Source of the DNA: Dokdonella fugitiva
GTDB lineage: Bacteria > Pseudomonadota > Gammaproteobacteria > Xanthomonadales > Rhodanobacteraceae
Length of the DNA stretch: 64,000 bases
Reading direction: 5' to 3'
Assembly (NCBI RefSeq): GCF_014138265.1
Contig: NZ_JACGXL010000003.1
Location: 62,001 to 126,000, forward strand
A model generated the notes under the pieces. The model made no database searches, had not been told where the DNA came from, and worked only from the letters and a program-made list of their open reading frames with translations. Position numbers and translations under genes: made by a program. Shown piece after piece: positions 39,212 to 49,161 of the stretch (position 1 is the first letter of the stretch; every line of letters starts with the position of its first letter).

Positions 39212-42115
39212 GTGAGCGCAAATCCTTCCCAGCCCAGCCTACTCCAGCAATTCCAGGCGACTTCGCCGATTTCCGGCGGCAATGCCGCGTTCGTCGAAGA
39301 CCTGTACGAGTCATGGCTGGCCGATCCTGCGAGTGTCGGCACGAGCTGGCAGGCCTATTTCGCCTCGCTCAAGGGCCGCGAGGCCGGCGACGTGCCGCAC
39401 TCGGCCGCGATCGCCCGCATCGAGGCCGCGCAGAAGCTCGGCCCGCGCGCCGCGGCGCCGCTGGCGGCGGTCGCCGGTGGCGACGCGCCGTCGCAGAAGC
39501 AGGCCGGCGTGCTCAAGCTCGTGACCGCCTACCGTTCGCGCGGCCATCTCGCCGCGCAGCTCGACCCGCTCGACATGGAACACGCGTTCCCCGACGCCGA
39601 CCTCGAGGCGATCGGCCTGCTGCCGCGCCCGTCGGCGCCCGACCTCGAACCGGCCTTCCACGGCCTCGGCGCCGCCGACCTCGACAGCGAATTCAGCACC
39701 GGCTCGCTCGCCGGCCCGCAGCGCCTCAAGCTGCGCGACCTCGTCGCGCGCCTGAAGGCGACCTACGCCGGCAGCATCGGCACCGAGTTCATGCACATTT
39801 CCGACGTCGAGCAGCGCCAGTGGGTGCACGAGCAGCTCGAGCGCGCGTCGGGCAACTACGGCCTCAGCGCGGACGACAAGAAGCGCCTGCTCGAAAAGCT
39901 CGTCCAGGCCGACGGCCTGGAGCGCTACCTGCACACCAAGTACGTCGGCCAGAAGCGCTTCTCGCTCGAAGGCGGCGACAGCTTGATCCCGCTGCTCGAC
40001 GAGCTGATCCGCCGCGGCGGCGCCGACGGCATGAAGGACATGGTCATCGGCATGGCCCATCGCGGCCGCCTCAACGTGCTCGTCAACGTGCTCGGCAAGT
40101 CGCCGCAGAAGCTGTTCGCCGAGTTCGACGGCAAGTTCGACCATCCGGACGATCCGGCCCACTCCGGCGACGTGAAGTACCACATGGGCTTCAGCGCCGA
40201 CGTGAAGACGCCCGGCCGCACCGTGCACCTCGCGCTCGCGTTCAACCCGTCGCACCTGGAGATCGTCAACCCGGTCGTGTGCGGCTCGGTGCGTGCGCGC
40301 CAGACGCACCGCCGCGACGCTGCACGCGAGCATGTCGTGCCCGTGCTCATCCATGGCGACGCCGCCTTCGCGGGCCAGGGCGTCAACATGGAGCTGCTCA
40401 ACATGTCGCAGGCGCGCGGCTTCGCCGTCGGCGGCTCGATCCACGTCGTGGTCAACAACCAGGTCGGCTTCACCACGTCCAATCCGCACGACGCGCGCTC
40501 GACGCTGTACTGCACCGACGTCGCGAAGATGGTCAACGCGCCAGTGTTCCACGTCAACGGCGACGACCCGGAGGCCGTGCTGTTCGTCGCGCGCCTCGCG
40601 TTCGACTATCGCCAGAAGTTCAAGCGCGACGTCGTCATCGACCTCGTCTGCTACCGCCGCCACGGTCACAACGAGGCGGACGAGCCGGCCGCGACGCAGC
40701 CGCTCATGTACCAGATCATCCGCGCGCGCAAGACCGCGCGCGAGCTGTACGCGCAGAAGCTCGTCGGCGACGGCGTGATCGCCGACGGCGACGCGCAGCA
40801 GCTCGTCGACGCCTACCGCGCGCGGCTCGAGGCCGGCACGCCGATCGCCGAGCTCGATCCCGCGTTCAAGGACGAGTTCGCGGTGGACTGGCGCCCGCAC
40901 GTCGGCGCCAAGCTCTCGCAGGTGGTCAAGACCGGCGTCGCGAAGGACGCGCTCGCCGCGCTCAACCGCACGATCCTGACCCTGCCGCAGGGCCTGACCC
41001 TGCAGCCGCGCGTCGCGAAGATCTACGAGGATCGCGTGAAGATGGCCGCCGGCGACCAGCCGATGGACTGGGGCTTCGCCGAGAACCTCGCCTATGCCTC
41101 GCTCGTCGCCGACGGCTGCGACCTGCGCCTGGTCGGCCAGGATTCCGGCCGCGGCACGTTCTTCCACCGCCACGCGGTGCTGCACGACCAAGGCAGCGGC
41201 GGCGAATACGTGCCGCTCACGCGCGTGCGCGACGGTGCCGACGTCACGATCATCGACTCGCTGCTCAGCGAGGAAGCGGTGATGGCGTACGAATACGGCT
41301 ACTCGACCGCGCAACCGAACACGCTCGCGCTGTGGGAAGCGCAGTTCGGCGACTTCGCCAACGGCGCGCAGGTCGTGATCGACCAGTTCATCTCGTCCGG
41401 CGAAGCGAAGTGGGATCGCCTGTCCGCGCTCGTGCTGCTGCTGCCGCACGGCTACGAAGGCCAGGGCCCGGAGCATTCGTCCGCGCGCCTCGAGCGCTAC
41501 CTGCAGCTGTGCGCGCTCGACAACATGCAGGTGTGCGTGCCGACCACGCCGGCGCAGATGTTCCACCTGCTGCGCCGCCAGATGCTGCGCGACTGCCGCA
41601 AGCCGCTGATCGTGATGACGCCGAAGTCGCTGCTGCGCCACAAGCTCGCGGTGTCCTCGCTCGACGAACTCGCCAACGGCGGTTTCCAGCTCGCGATCGG
41701 CGACACGACCGCGAAGAAGGGCGCGAAGGTGCGCCGCGTCGTGTTGTGTTCGGGCAAGGTCTACTACGACCTCGTCGAGGATGCGGCCAAGCGCACGATC
41801 GACGACGTCGCGATCGTGCGCGTCGAGCAGCTCTACCCGTTCCCGCGCATCGAAGTCGCCGCGGAGCTCGCCAAGTACCCGGCCGCGCAGGACGTGGTGT
41901 GGTGTCAGGAAGAGCCGATGAACCAGGGCGCGTGGTACCAGATCCAGCACCACCTGCAGAAGGTCGTCGGACCGAAGCAGAACCTGCTGTACGCGGGTCG
42001 TGCGCGCTCGCCCGCGCCGGCCGCGGGCCACCTGTCGACGCACGTCGCCGAACAGGCGGCGCTGCTCGAGCAGGCCCTGGTCGCGCCGACCGGTACCGAT
42101 AGCGTCGCGGAGTAA
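39212..42115 (+). CDS. sucA: 2-oxoglutarate dehydrogenase E1 component
   Basis: The thiamine diphosphate-dependent decarboxylase of the 2-oxoglutarate dehydrogenase complex in the TCA cycle. 967 residues. Marks are the N-terminal AAFVEDLYESWLADP, which helps bind E2, the GMAHRGRLNVLVN block, NPSHLEIVNPVV, the ThDP-binding GDAAFAGQG, and later RGTFFHRHAV and LLPHGYEGQGPEHSSARLER. No in-frame ATG precedes the first conserved block; the start is GTG at 39212, overlapping the stop of a four-codon ATG frame (39201-39215). It heads sucA-sucB-lpdA. The N-terminus is slightly longer than in E. coli (933 residues). Confidence 0.97.
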   Translation: MSANPSQPSLLQQFQATSPISGGNAAFVEDLYESWLADPASVGTSWQAYFASLKGREAGDVPHSAAIARIEAAQKLGPRAAAPLAAVAGGDAPSQKQAGVLKLVTAYRSRGHLAAQLDPLDMEHAFPDADLEAIGLLPRPSAPDLEPAFHGLGAADLDSEFSTGSLAGPQRLKLRDLVARLKATYAGSIGTEFMHISDVEQRQWVHEQLERASGNYGLSADDKKRLLEKLVQADGLERYLHTKYVGQKRFSLEGGDSLIPLLDELIRRGGADGMKDMVIGMAHRGRLNVLVNVLGKSPQKLFAEFDGKFDHPDDPAHSGDVKYHMGFSADVKTPGRTVHLALAFNPSHLEIVNPVVCGSVRARQTHRRDAAREHVVPVLIHGDAAFAGQGVNMELLNMSQARGFAVGGSIHVVVNNQVGFTTSNPHDARSTLYCTDVAKMVNAPVFHVNGDDPEAVLFVARLAFDYRQKFKRDVVIDLVCYRRHGHNEADEPAATQPLMYQIIRARKTARELYAQKLVGDGVIADGDAQQLVDAYRARLEAGTPIAELDPAFKDEFAVDWRPHVGAKLSQVVKTGVAKDALAALNRTILTLPQGLTLQPRVAKIYEDRVKMAAGDQPMDWGFAENLAYASLVADGCDLRLVGQDSGRGTFFHRHAVLHDQGSGGEYVPLTRVRDGADVTIIDSLLSEEAVMAYEYGYSTAQPNTLALWEAQFGDFANGAQVVIDQFISSGEAKWDRLSALVLLLPHGYEGQGPEHSSARLERYLQLCALDNMQVCVPTTPAQMFHLLRRQMLRDCRKPLIVMTPKSLLRHKLAVSSLDELANGGFQLAIGDTTAKKGAKVRRVVLCSGKVYYDLVEDAAKRTIDDVAIVRVEQLYPFPRIEVAAELAKYPAAQDVVWCQEEPMNQGAWYQIQHHLQKVVGPKQNLLYAGRARSPAPAAGHLSTHVAEQAALLEQALVAPTGTDSVAE

Positions 42116-42190
42116 TATCGCTGCTTGTGCCTTCTCCCTCCCGGATCCCGGCGGGAGGGGCTCGAGAAAATTTCCAAGGACAATCCAATC

Positions 42191-43411
<1,221 letters not shown>

Positions 43412-43420
43412 ATGCTGTGA

Positions 43421-43532
43421 CCCCTCTCCCGCCGGGAGAGGGGTTGGGGTGAGGGTTCGGCCATACCGCAACGTCTCGCTCCACCCGTACCCTCACCCGC
43501 CCTTCCGGCGCCCTCTCCCCACGGGAGAGGGG
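43421..43532. repeat. Palindromic repeat element between sucB and lpdA
   Basis: Two stem units in opposite orientation fill the gap. The left one begins CCCCTCTCCC / GGGAGAGGGG followed by TTGGGGTGAGGG. The right one carries CCCTCACCC followed by CCCTCTCCC / GGGAGAGGG. Outer arms can also pair with each other into one long stem. Elements with this CCCTCTCCC-GGGAGAGGG and TTGGGGTGAGGG theme are widespread in Xanthomonadales and related genomes. Confidence 0.8.
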
Positions 43533-43549
43533 GACAAGCGAGAAAGCAC

Positions 43550-44974
43550 ATGAGCGAACAATTCGACGTCATCGTCATCGGCGGCGGCCCCGCCGGCTAC
43601 CACGCCGCGATCCGCGCCGCGCAGCTCGGCCTCAAGACCGCCTGCATCGACGCCTGGACCGGCGCCGACGGCAAGGCCGCGCTCGGCGGCACCTGCCTCA
43701 ACGTCGGCTGCATCCCGTCGAAGGCGCTGCTCGATTCGTCCAAGCAGTTCTGGAACCTGACCCAGCACTTCGACGTGCACGGCATCACGACCAAGGACGC
43801 CGCGATCGACATCAAGACGATGATCGGCCGCAAGGACAAGATCGTGAAGCAGTTCACCGGCGGCGTCGCGATGCTGTTCAAGCAGAACAAGATCACGCCG
43901 TTCCTCGGCAAGGGCAAGCTGCTCAAGGACCGCCAGGTCGAGATCACCGCGCCGGACGGCGCGAAGCAGACGATCGCGGGCACCAACATCATCATCGCGA
44001 CGGGCTCGACGCCGATCGAGCTGCCGTTCGCGAAGTTCGACGGCAAGGCGATCGTCGACAACGCGGGCGCGCTCGCGTTCGACGCCGTGCCCAAGCGCCT
44101 CGGCGTGATCGGCGCGGGCGTGATCGGCCTCGAGCTCGGCAGCGTGTGGAAGCGCCTCGGCAGCGACGTCACGGTGATCGAGGCGTTGCCGGACTTCCTC
44201 GCCGTCGCCGATGCCGACGTCGCCAAGACCGCCGCGCGCGAGTTCACCAAACAGGGCCTCAAGATCGAACTCGGCGCGAAGCTGTCGAAGGCCGAGGTCA
44301 AGGGCAAGGAAGTCCACCTCACCTACGCGGGCAAGGACGGCGAGAAGCAGCTCGTCGTCGACAAGCTGCTCGTCGCGGTCGGCCGCCGTGCGTACACCGA
44401 CGGCCTGCTCGGCGACGGCACCGGCGTCAAGCTCGACGAGCGCGGCCGCGTCGTCGTCGACGAGCACTGTTGGGCCGGCGTGGACGGCGTGTGGGCGGTC
44501 GGCGACTGCGTGCGCGGCCCGATGCTCGCGCACAAGGGCTTCGAGGAAGGCATCGCGGTCGCCGAGCTCATCGCGGGCAAGGCCGGCCACGTCAACCTCG
44601 ACACGATCCCCTGGGTGATCTACACCGAGCCGGAAATCGCCTGGGTCGGCAAGACCGAAGCGCAGTGCAAGGCCGAGAACATCCCGTACAAGACCGGCAG
44701 CTTCCCGTTCGCGGCGGTCGGCCGCGCGGTCGCGATGAACGAACCGGCCGGCTTCGTGAAGGTGATCGCGCACGCGGAAACCGATCGCATCCTCGGCTGC
44801 CACATCGTCGGCGCGAACGCGTCCGAGCTGATCGCCGAGTGCGTCGTCGCGATGGAGTTCAAGGGCTCCGCCGAGGACCTCGCGCGCATCGTGCACGCGC
44901 ACCCGACCCTGTCCGAAGCGGTGCACGAAGCCGCGATGTCGGTCGACAAGCGCGCGATCCACAAGGCCAACTGA
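43550..44974 (+). CDS. lpdA: Dihydrolipoyl dehydrogenase (E3)
   Basis: The FAD flavoenzyme that re-oxidises dihydrolipoamide with NAD+ for 2-oxoacid dehydrogenase complexes. 474 residues. It has the FAD loop VIGGGPAGYHA (9-19), the redox disulfide GGTCLNVGCIPSK (Cys49, Cys54), the NAD loop GVIGAGVIGLELGSV, the second FAD site VWAVGDCVRG and the C-terminal His-Glu pair in HAHPTLSEAVHEA. As the third gene of the suc operon it likely serves this complex. A repeat element of about 110 bases separates it from sucB. Whether the pyruvate complex uses the same E3 is unknown. Confidence 0.97.
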   Translation: MSEQFDVIVIGGGPAGYHAAIRAAQLGLKTACIDAWTGADGKAALGGTCLNVGCIPSKALLDSSKQFWNLTQHFDVHGITTKDAAIDIKTMIGRKDKIVKQFTGGVAMLFKQNKITPFLGKGKLLKDRQVEITAPDGAKQTIAGTNIIIATGSTPIELPFAKFDGKAIVDNAGALAFDAVPKRLGVIGAGVIGLELGSVWKRLGSDVTVIEALPDFLAVADADVAKTAAREFTKQGLKIELGAKLSKAEVKGKEVHLTYAGKDGEKQLVVDKLLVAVGRRAYTDGLLGDGTGVKLDERGRVVVDEHCWAGVDGVWAVGDCVRGPMLAHKGFEEGIAVAELIAGKAGHVNLDTIPWVIYTEPEIAWVGKTEAQCKAENIPYKTGSFPFAAVGRAVAMNEPAGFVKVIAHAETDRILGCHIVGANASELIAECVVAMEFKGSAEDLARIVHAHPTLSEAVHEAAMSVDKRAIHKAN

Positions 44975-45047
44975 CCCCCGTCCGCACCGCCGGCGACGGC
45001 CGGTGGTGCGCGCGTCGATGCGCATGACGCGCCCCCCGAGGCCTTCC

Positions 45048-45923
45048 ATGGTCGAGTCGAACCCGATCCGCGACGTGTCCGACACCGCGCGCTGGGTGGC
45101 GATCTATCGCGCGATGGAGAGCGAACGCGCCGACGCGCTGTTCCGTGATCCGTACGCGCGCCACCTCGGCGGCGAACGCGGCCAGGCGATCGTCGACGCG
45201 CTGCCGCAGGGACGCTCGATGAGCTGGCCGCTGGTCGTGCGCACGGCGGTGATGGACGAGATCGTCCTGCGCCGCGTGCGCGAAGGCGCCGCGACCGTGC
45301 TCAACCTCGCCGCGGGCCTCGACGCGCGGCCGTACCGACTCGACCTGCCGCCGACGCTGCGCTGGATCCACGTCGACATGCCGGCGATGGTCGACTACTT
45401 CCGCACGCAGATGGCCGCGGAAACGCCGCGTTGCGCGCTCGAATTCGCCCCGGCCGACCTGCGCGATGCCACGGTGCGACGCGACCTGTTCGCGCGCGCC
45501 GCGGAACACGGTCCCGTGCTCGCGATCAGCGAGGGGCTGCTGATCTACCTCGATGCCACCGACGTCGCCGCGCTTGCACACGACCTGCACGACGTCGCAC
45601 GCGCGCGCTGGTGGCTGTTCGACCTCGCTTCGCCACTGCTGCTGAAGTTCCTCGAGCGGCGCTGGTCGCCGACCCTGCGCGATGCCGACGCCGCATTCCG
45701 CTTCGGCCCCGCCGAAGGCACCGCGTTCTTCGCGCCGCACGGTTGGCGCGAACAGGAATTCCGCTCGAGCTGGGACGAGTCGCTGCGCCTCGGGCGCAGT
45801 GCGCGCGGTGCGTGGTTCTGGCAATTGCTCGCGCGACTGCAGCCGCGCCGCACGCGCGATGCGTATCGCCGGATGTCGGGCATCGTCCTCCTGCACACCG
45901 ATCGACCGCAAGGAACCCCATGA
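45048..45923 (+). CDS. SAM-dependent methyltransferase (leucine carboxyl-type, TIGR00027-like)
   Basis: A 291-residue class I methyltransferase of the group related to leucine carboxyl methyltransferases. The opening SDTARWVAIYRAMESER, with FRDPYARHLGG, and the SAM site TVLNLAAGLDARPYRLDLP are typical. ISEGLLIYLD is the third conserved motif. Substrates of bacterial members are mostly unknown; some act on polyketides or small acids. ATG 45048 has a GAGG ribosome site. Its stop overlaps the next start (ATGA), tying it to the YhdH-type gene. The gap after lpdA is 73 bases. Confidence 0.87.
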   Translation: MVESNPIRDVSDTARWVAIYRAMESERADALFRDPYARHLGGERGQAIVDALPQGRSMSWPLVVRTAVMDEIVLRRVREGAATVLNLAAGLDARPYRLDLPPTLRWIHVDMPAMVDYFRTQMAAETPRCALEFAPADLRDATVRRDLFARAAEHGPVLAISEGLLIYLDATDVAALAHDLHDVARARWWLFDLASPLLLKFLERRWSPTLRDADAAFRFGPAEGTAFFAPHGWREQEFRSSWDESLRLGRSARGAWFWQLLARLQPRRTRDAYRRMSGIVLLHTDRPQGTP

Positions 45924-46918
45924 GCACACCGCAAGCCTTCAGCGCGTTCCGCATTCGCGACGACCAGTCCGGCTACCGCGCCGGCATCGAGACGATGCGC
46001 GCGGACGACCTCTCGCCCGGCGAAGTGCTGGTCAAGGTCGCGTGGTCGTCGGTCAACTACAAGGACGCGCTCGCCGGCACCGGCAAGGGCAAGATCCTGC
46101 GCCAGTTCCCGCTCAACGGCGGCATCGACGTCGCCGGCTACGTCGCCGCGTCGACCGATCCCGCGTTCAAGGAAGGCGATGGCGTGCTCTGCACCGGCTG
46201 CGGCCTGTCGGAGACGCGCGACGGCGGCTACGCCGAATACGCGCGGCTGGAGTCGAAGTGGGCGATCCCGCTGCCCGCGGGCCTGACCCTGCGCGAATCG
46301 ATGGCGCTCGGCACCGCCGGATTCACTGCGGCGCTGTCGCTGTTCCAGCTCGTGCGCAACGGCCAGGCGCCGGACATGGGCCCGGTCGTCGTCACCGGCG
46401 CCAGCGGCGGCGTCGGCTCGCTCGCGATCGACATCCTCACGCGCGCGGGTTTCGAGGCGCACGCGATCACCGGCAAGGTCGAGCAGTTCGACTGGCTGAT
46501 CGGCCTCGGTGCGAAGCAGTGCATCGCGCGCGAAGGCCTGCACTGGGGCCAGCGCCCGCTCGAGACCGCGCGCTGGGCCGGCGCGATCGACAACGTCGGT
46601 GGCGACATGCTGGCCGGGCTGACCCGCGTGATCCGCCCGTACGGCAACATCGCGAGCTGCGGCCTCGCCGCCTCGGCCGAGCTCGCGACCACGGTCATGC
46701 CGTTCATCATCCGCGGCGTCAGCCTGCTCGGCATCGCCTCGGCCGGCACCGCGCGCCCGATCCGCGAGCAGGTCTGGGAGCACCTTGCGAGCGACTGGAA
46801 ACCGGCGCATCTTGACGTCATCGCGAACCGCGAGGTCACCCTCTCGGAGCTGCCCCCGGTTTTCGATACGATGCTGGCCGGGAGATCGCTCGGCCGGACG
46901 GTCGTGAAGGTCGCCTGA
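45920..46918 (+). CDS. Quinone-oxidoreductase-like protein of the YhdH/AcuI family
   Basis: A 332-residue zinc-free MDR-family reductase. YhdH/AcuI enzymes reduce acrylyl-CoA to propionyl-CoA with NADPH. The substrate-side block SSVNYKDALAGTGKGKILRQFP and the NADPH loop VVTGASGGVGSLAIDIL are family marks, and so is ASCGLAASAELATTVMPFII. The length agrees with AcuI (about 325-330). Translational coupling to the methyltransferase hints at a shared detoxification or catabolic step, but no such pathway is visible. The exact substrate is an inference from the family. Confidence 0.9.
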   Translation: MSTPQAFSAFRIRDDQSGYRAGIETMRADDLSPGEVLVKVAWSSVNYKDALAGTGKGKILRQFPLNGGIDVAGYVAASTDPAFKEGDGVLCTGCGLSETRDGGYAEYARLESKWAIPLPAGLTLRESMALGTAGFTAALSLFQLVRNGQAPDMGPVVVTGASGGVGSLAIDILTRAGFEAHAITGKVEQFDWLIGLGAKQCIAREGLHWGQRPLETARWAGAIDNVGGDMLAGLTRVIRPYGNIASCGLAASAELATTVMPFIIRGVSLLGIASAGTARPIREQVWEHLASDWKPAHLDVIANREVTLSELPPVFDTMLAGRSLGRTVVKVA

Positions 46919-46925
46919 GCGGACT

Positions 46926-46953
46926 TTGCCGGCGACCCGCCGGCGTCTAGAAT
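46926..46953 (+). promoter_or_regulatory. Putative promoter of the PilH-like regulator gene
   Basis: TTGCCG (46926-46931) and TAGAAT (46948-46953) are 16 bases apart, and an AGGGGA ribosome site follows 9 bases before the ATG at 46981. Confidence 0.45.
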
Positions 46954-46980
46954 GGACCCTTCAACAGGGGAAACTGCAAC

Positions 46981-47349
46981 ATGTCCAGAGTATTGATCGT
47001 CGACGATTCGCCGTCGCAGCTCGTTGGTATGAAGCGTACCGTCGAGAAGCTCGGCCATCAGGTCATCACCGCCGAGGACGGCGCCGCGGGCGTCGAAGTC
47101 GCCAAGCGCGAGCTGCCCGACCTGATCCTGATGGACGTCGTGATGCCGAACCTCAACGGTTTCCAGGCCACGCGCACGATCTCGAAGGATCCGAAGACGA
47201 GCCACATCCCGATCATCCTCGTCACGACCAAGGACCAGGACACGGACCGCGTCTGGGGCATGCGTCAGGGCGCGAAGGCCTACGTGACCAAGCCGATCGA
47301 CGACGCCGAACTCACGCGGGTCATCAAGGAATACCTGCCGGCGGGTTGA
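46981..47349 (+). CDS. Single-domain response regulator (PilH/PilG-like)
   Basis: A 122-residue stand-alone receiver domain with no output domain. Phosphorylation residues are all present: Asp8 and Asp9, phospho-acceptor Asp52 in LMDVVMPNLNG, Thr82/83 and Lys104 in the TKP motif. The sequence MSRVLIVDDSPSQLVGMKRT and the KDPKTSHIPIILVTTKDQ block are very like PilH of the type IV pilus Chp chemosensory system. No other chp gene is adjacent, so identity as PilH is likely but not certain. It has a plausible own promoter. A large inverted repeat follows the gene. Confidence 0.85.
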   Translation: MSRVLIVDDSPSQLVGMKRTVEKLGHQVITAEDGAAGVEVAKRELPDLILMDVVMPNLNGFQATRTISKDPKTSHIPIILVTTKDQDTDRVWGMRQGAKAYVTKPIDDAELTRVIKEYLPAG

Positions 47350-47386
47350 GCGCGTGCGCCCGTTCGAGGGCGCAAATGCCGACGTC

Positions 47387-47458
47387 TGTGGGAGCGGCGG
47401 GAGCCGCGATGCTCTTCGTTCCGACAACAAGAGCATCGCGGCTCCCGCCGCTCCCACA
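47387..47458. repeat. Perfect 30-bp inverted repeat (REP-like) between convergent genes
   Basis: Arms at 47387-47416 and 47429-47458 are exact reverse complements over 30 bases with a 12-base loop. The arms contain the core ATCGCGGCTCCCGCCGCTCC (47435-47454) found elsewhere in the window. It lies between the stop of the PilH-like gene and the stop of the convergent DnaJ-type gene. The T-run on the minus strand comes before the stem, not after it, so it is not a classical terminator. Confidence 0.9.
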
Positions 47459-47469
47459 AAAAAGCGCGC

Positions 47470-48342
47470 TCAGGCGCGGGGATCGTACGCCGGGTATGCC
47501 CGCGCGAGCTGCTCGAACAGCGCGCGCTGCTCGTCGGTCTCCACCTTCGGCGCATGCACGACCAGCGTGACGATCTGGTCGCCGACGACCTTTCCCGGCC
47601 AGCCGCGGCCGCGCAGGCGCATCTTTCGCCCGCTGTCCGAACCCGCGGGCACGCGCAACTCGACGTCGCCACCGAGCGTGGCCACCGTCACCGTCGCGCC
47701 GAGCGCGGCTTCCCATGGCGACAACGCGAGCGTGCTGAGCACGTTGTTGCCGTCGAGCGCGTAGGCATCGTCCTCGCGCAATCCGACCTCGAGGATGAGA
47801 TCGCCCGGCGGCCCGCCGTGCACGCCCGACGAGCCCTGCCCCGCGAGGCGGATCTGCTGGCCCGGCAGGATGCCGGCCGGAATCTTCACCTCCAGCGTGC
47901 GTTCGCGCAGACCGATGCGTTCTCGCCCGCCGTGGTACGCCGTACGCAGGTCGACGGCGACCTGCGCATGCACGTCGCGGCCACGCCGCGGCGAGGCGCG
48001 TCCACCCGCGGCGCGTCCGCCGAACAGCGATTCGAAGAAGTCGCTGAAGTCGGCGCCGCCCTCGTCGAACGCGGGACCGTGCTGCCAGTTCGGCGGCGGT
48101 CCGCGGAACTCGTCGCCGCCGCGGTAGCCGCCCGCGCGCAGCTGGTCGTAGGCGCGCCGGCGCTGCGGATCCTTGAGCGCCTCGTAGGCTTCGTTGACCG
48201 CCTTGAACGTCTCCTCGGCCCCGCCTTCCTTGCTGACGTCCGGGTGGTACTTGCGCGCGAGCTTGCGATACGCCGACTTGATCTCGGCATCGCTCGCGTC
48301 GGCTTTCACGCCGAGTGTGTCGTAGTAGTCCTTGAACTCCAT
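47470..48342 (-). CDS. cbpA: CbpA-type DnaJ-like co-chaperone
   Basis: A 290-residue J-domain co-chaperone. It has an N-terminal J domain (about 5-68, HPD at 33-35), a Gly/Phe-rich linker (about 70-130, FDEGGADFSDFFESLFGG) and a DnaJ C-terminal substrate-binding region (about 130-290). It lacks the DnaJ zinc-finger CxxCxGxG repeats, which fits CbpA rather than DnaJ. The start at 48342 (MEFKDYYDTLGV) has GGGGAG close upstream; a GTG 15 bases earlier is an alternative. The neighbouring hsp20 supports a stress role. The usual CbpM partner gene is not seen. Confidence 0.92.
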   Translation of the reverse strand: MEFKDYYDTLGVKADASDAEIKSAYRKLARKYHPDVSKEGGAEETFKAVNEAYEALKDPQRRRAYDQLRAGGYRGGDEFRGPPPNWQHGPAFDEGGADFSDFFESLFGGRAAGGRASPRRGRDVHAQVAVDLRTAYHGGRERIGLRERTLEVKIPAGILPGQQIRLAGQGSSGVHGGPPGDLILEVGLREDDAYALDGNNVLSTLALSPWEAALGATVTVATLGGDVELRVPAGSDSGRKMRLRGRGWPGKVVGDQIVTLVVHAPKVETDEQRALFEQLARAYPAYDPRA

Positions 48343-48447
48343 CCGCTCCCCCGCCACTGAAACGTGCGCGTACCGGGCATCCGCGCCGACGACGAGAACA
48401 TCGTCGGCGTGCGCGGATCACCGCGCCAACGGCGATCCCGGGCCGAT

Positions 48448-48490
48448 CGCGCAGAAAAACAAGACGGCCCGCGGACGCGTCCGCGGGCCG
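48448..48490 (-). terminator. Intrinsic terminator after hsp20
   Basis: A perfect 11-bp stem (48465-48475 with 48480-48490, loop CGCG) is followed on the minus strand by TCTTGTTTTTC. It lies about 80 bases past the hsp20 stop. The rest of the 228-base gap between hsp20 and cbpA has no gene. Confidence 0.8.
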
Positions 48491-48570
48491 ATCATCGAAG
48501 ACCGCGGGCGTCGCCGCACGGTCGAGCGTAGCAAAGCCGCGCGCTTGGGGCGCCGAGCTGCCCGTCGCGT

Positions 48571-49002
48571 TCAGCCGTTGATCGCGATGCGCCGCGGCGC
48601 CGACTGCGCCTTCTTCGGGATCGTGATCTCGAGCACGCCGTGCTTGCCGCTCGCGCTGATGCCATCAGCATCGGCACTGTCGGGCAGCACGAAACGGCGG
48701 TCGAAGCGGCCGTGCGCACGCTCGACGCGCGTCGCCTTGGCGTCCTCGGCCAATGTCTCGGCGGTGCGCTCGCCCTTCAGCGACAGCACGTTCTTGTCCA
48801 TCTGCACTTCGATCGTCGTGGGGTCGACGCCGGGCAGGTCGGCGAGGATGACGAAGCGCTCGGCTTCCTCGCGCACGTCGACGCGCGGCGTCCAGTGCGC
48901 TTCCGCGCTCGCCGGCGCGTTGTCGCCGAAGAAGCGATCCAGCGCCTGCTTGGCGTGCACGTTGCCGCGGACGAACCAGGGGTTGTAGTGGGTGACGATC
49001 AT
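48571..49002 (-). CDS. Small heat shock protein Hsp20 (alpha-crystallin family)
   Basis: A 143-residue holdase chaperone. The alpha-crystallin domain spans about 38-135. It contains WTPRVDVREEAERFVILADL, PGVDPTTIEVQM, the LSLKGER strand and the SGKHGVLEITIPK ending; the G-V-L triad is diagnostic. The C-terminal tail has no clear IxI motif. It starts at ATG 49002 with a GGAGAG site. It is transcribed toward cbpA with a terminator between, so the two may be separately regulated. No sigma-32 promoter was recognised with confidence. Confidence 0.94.
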   Translation of the reverse strand: MIVTHYNPWFVRGNVHAKQALDRFFGDNAPASAEAHWTPRVDVREEAERFVILADLPGVDPTTIEVQMDKNVLSLKGERTAETLAEDAKATRVERAHGRFDRRFVLPDSADADGISASGKHGVLEITIPKKAQSAPRRIAING

Positions 49003-49161
49003 GACTCTCTCCGCAAATGAGGGCGGCTCGATGCGCCGCGATGGCGGATAGATAGGATTTCCCGCCGGGGTTTCAAGAGCTGCCCGTGCAACCGGCCGGG
49101 ACGTATCATCGACGCGTCGCGGCATCCGCCGCGGAACCTCCCACGACGAAGAGCCCCAGCC

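Noticed and set aside
47387..47458. Strong hairpin read as an intrinsic terminator for the PilH-like gene or cbpA
   Set aside because: On the plus strand it is followed by A's, and on the minus strand the T-run comes before the stem. A REP-like element fits better.
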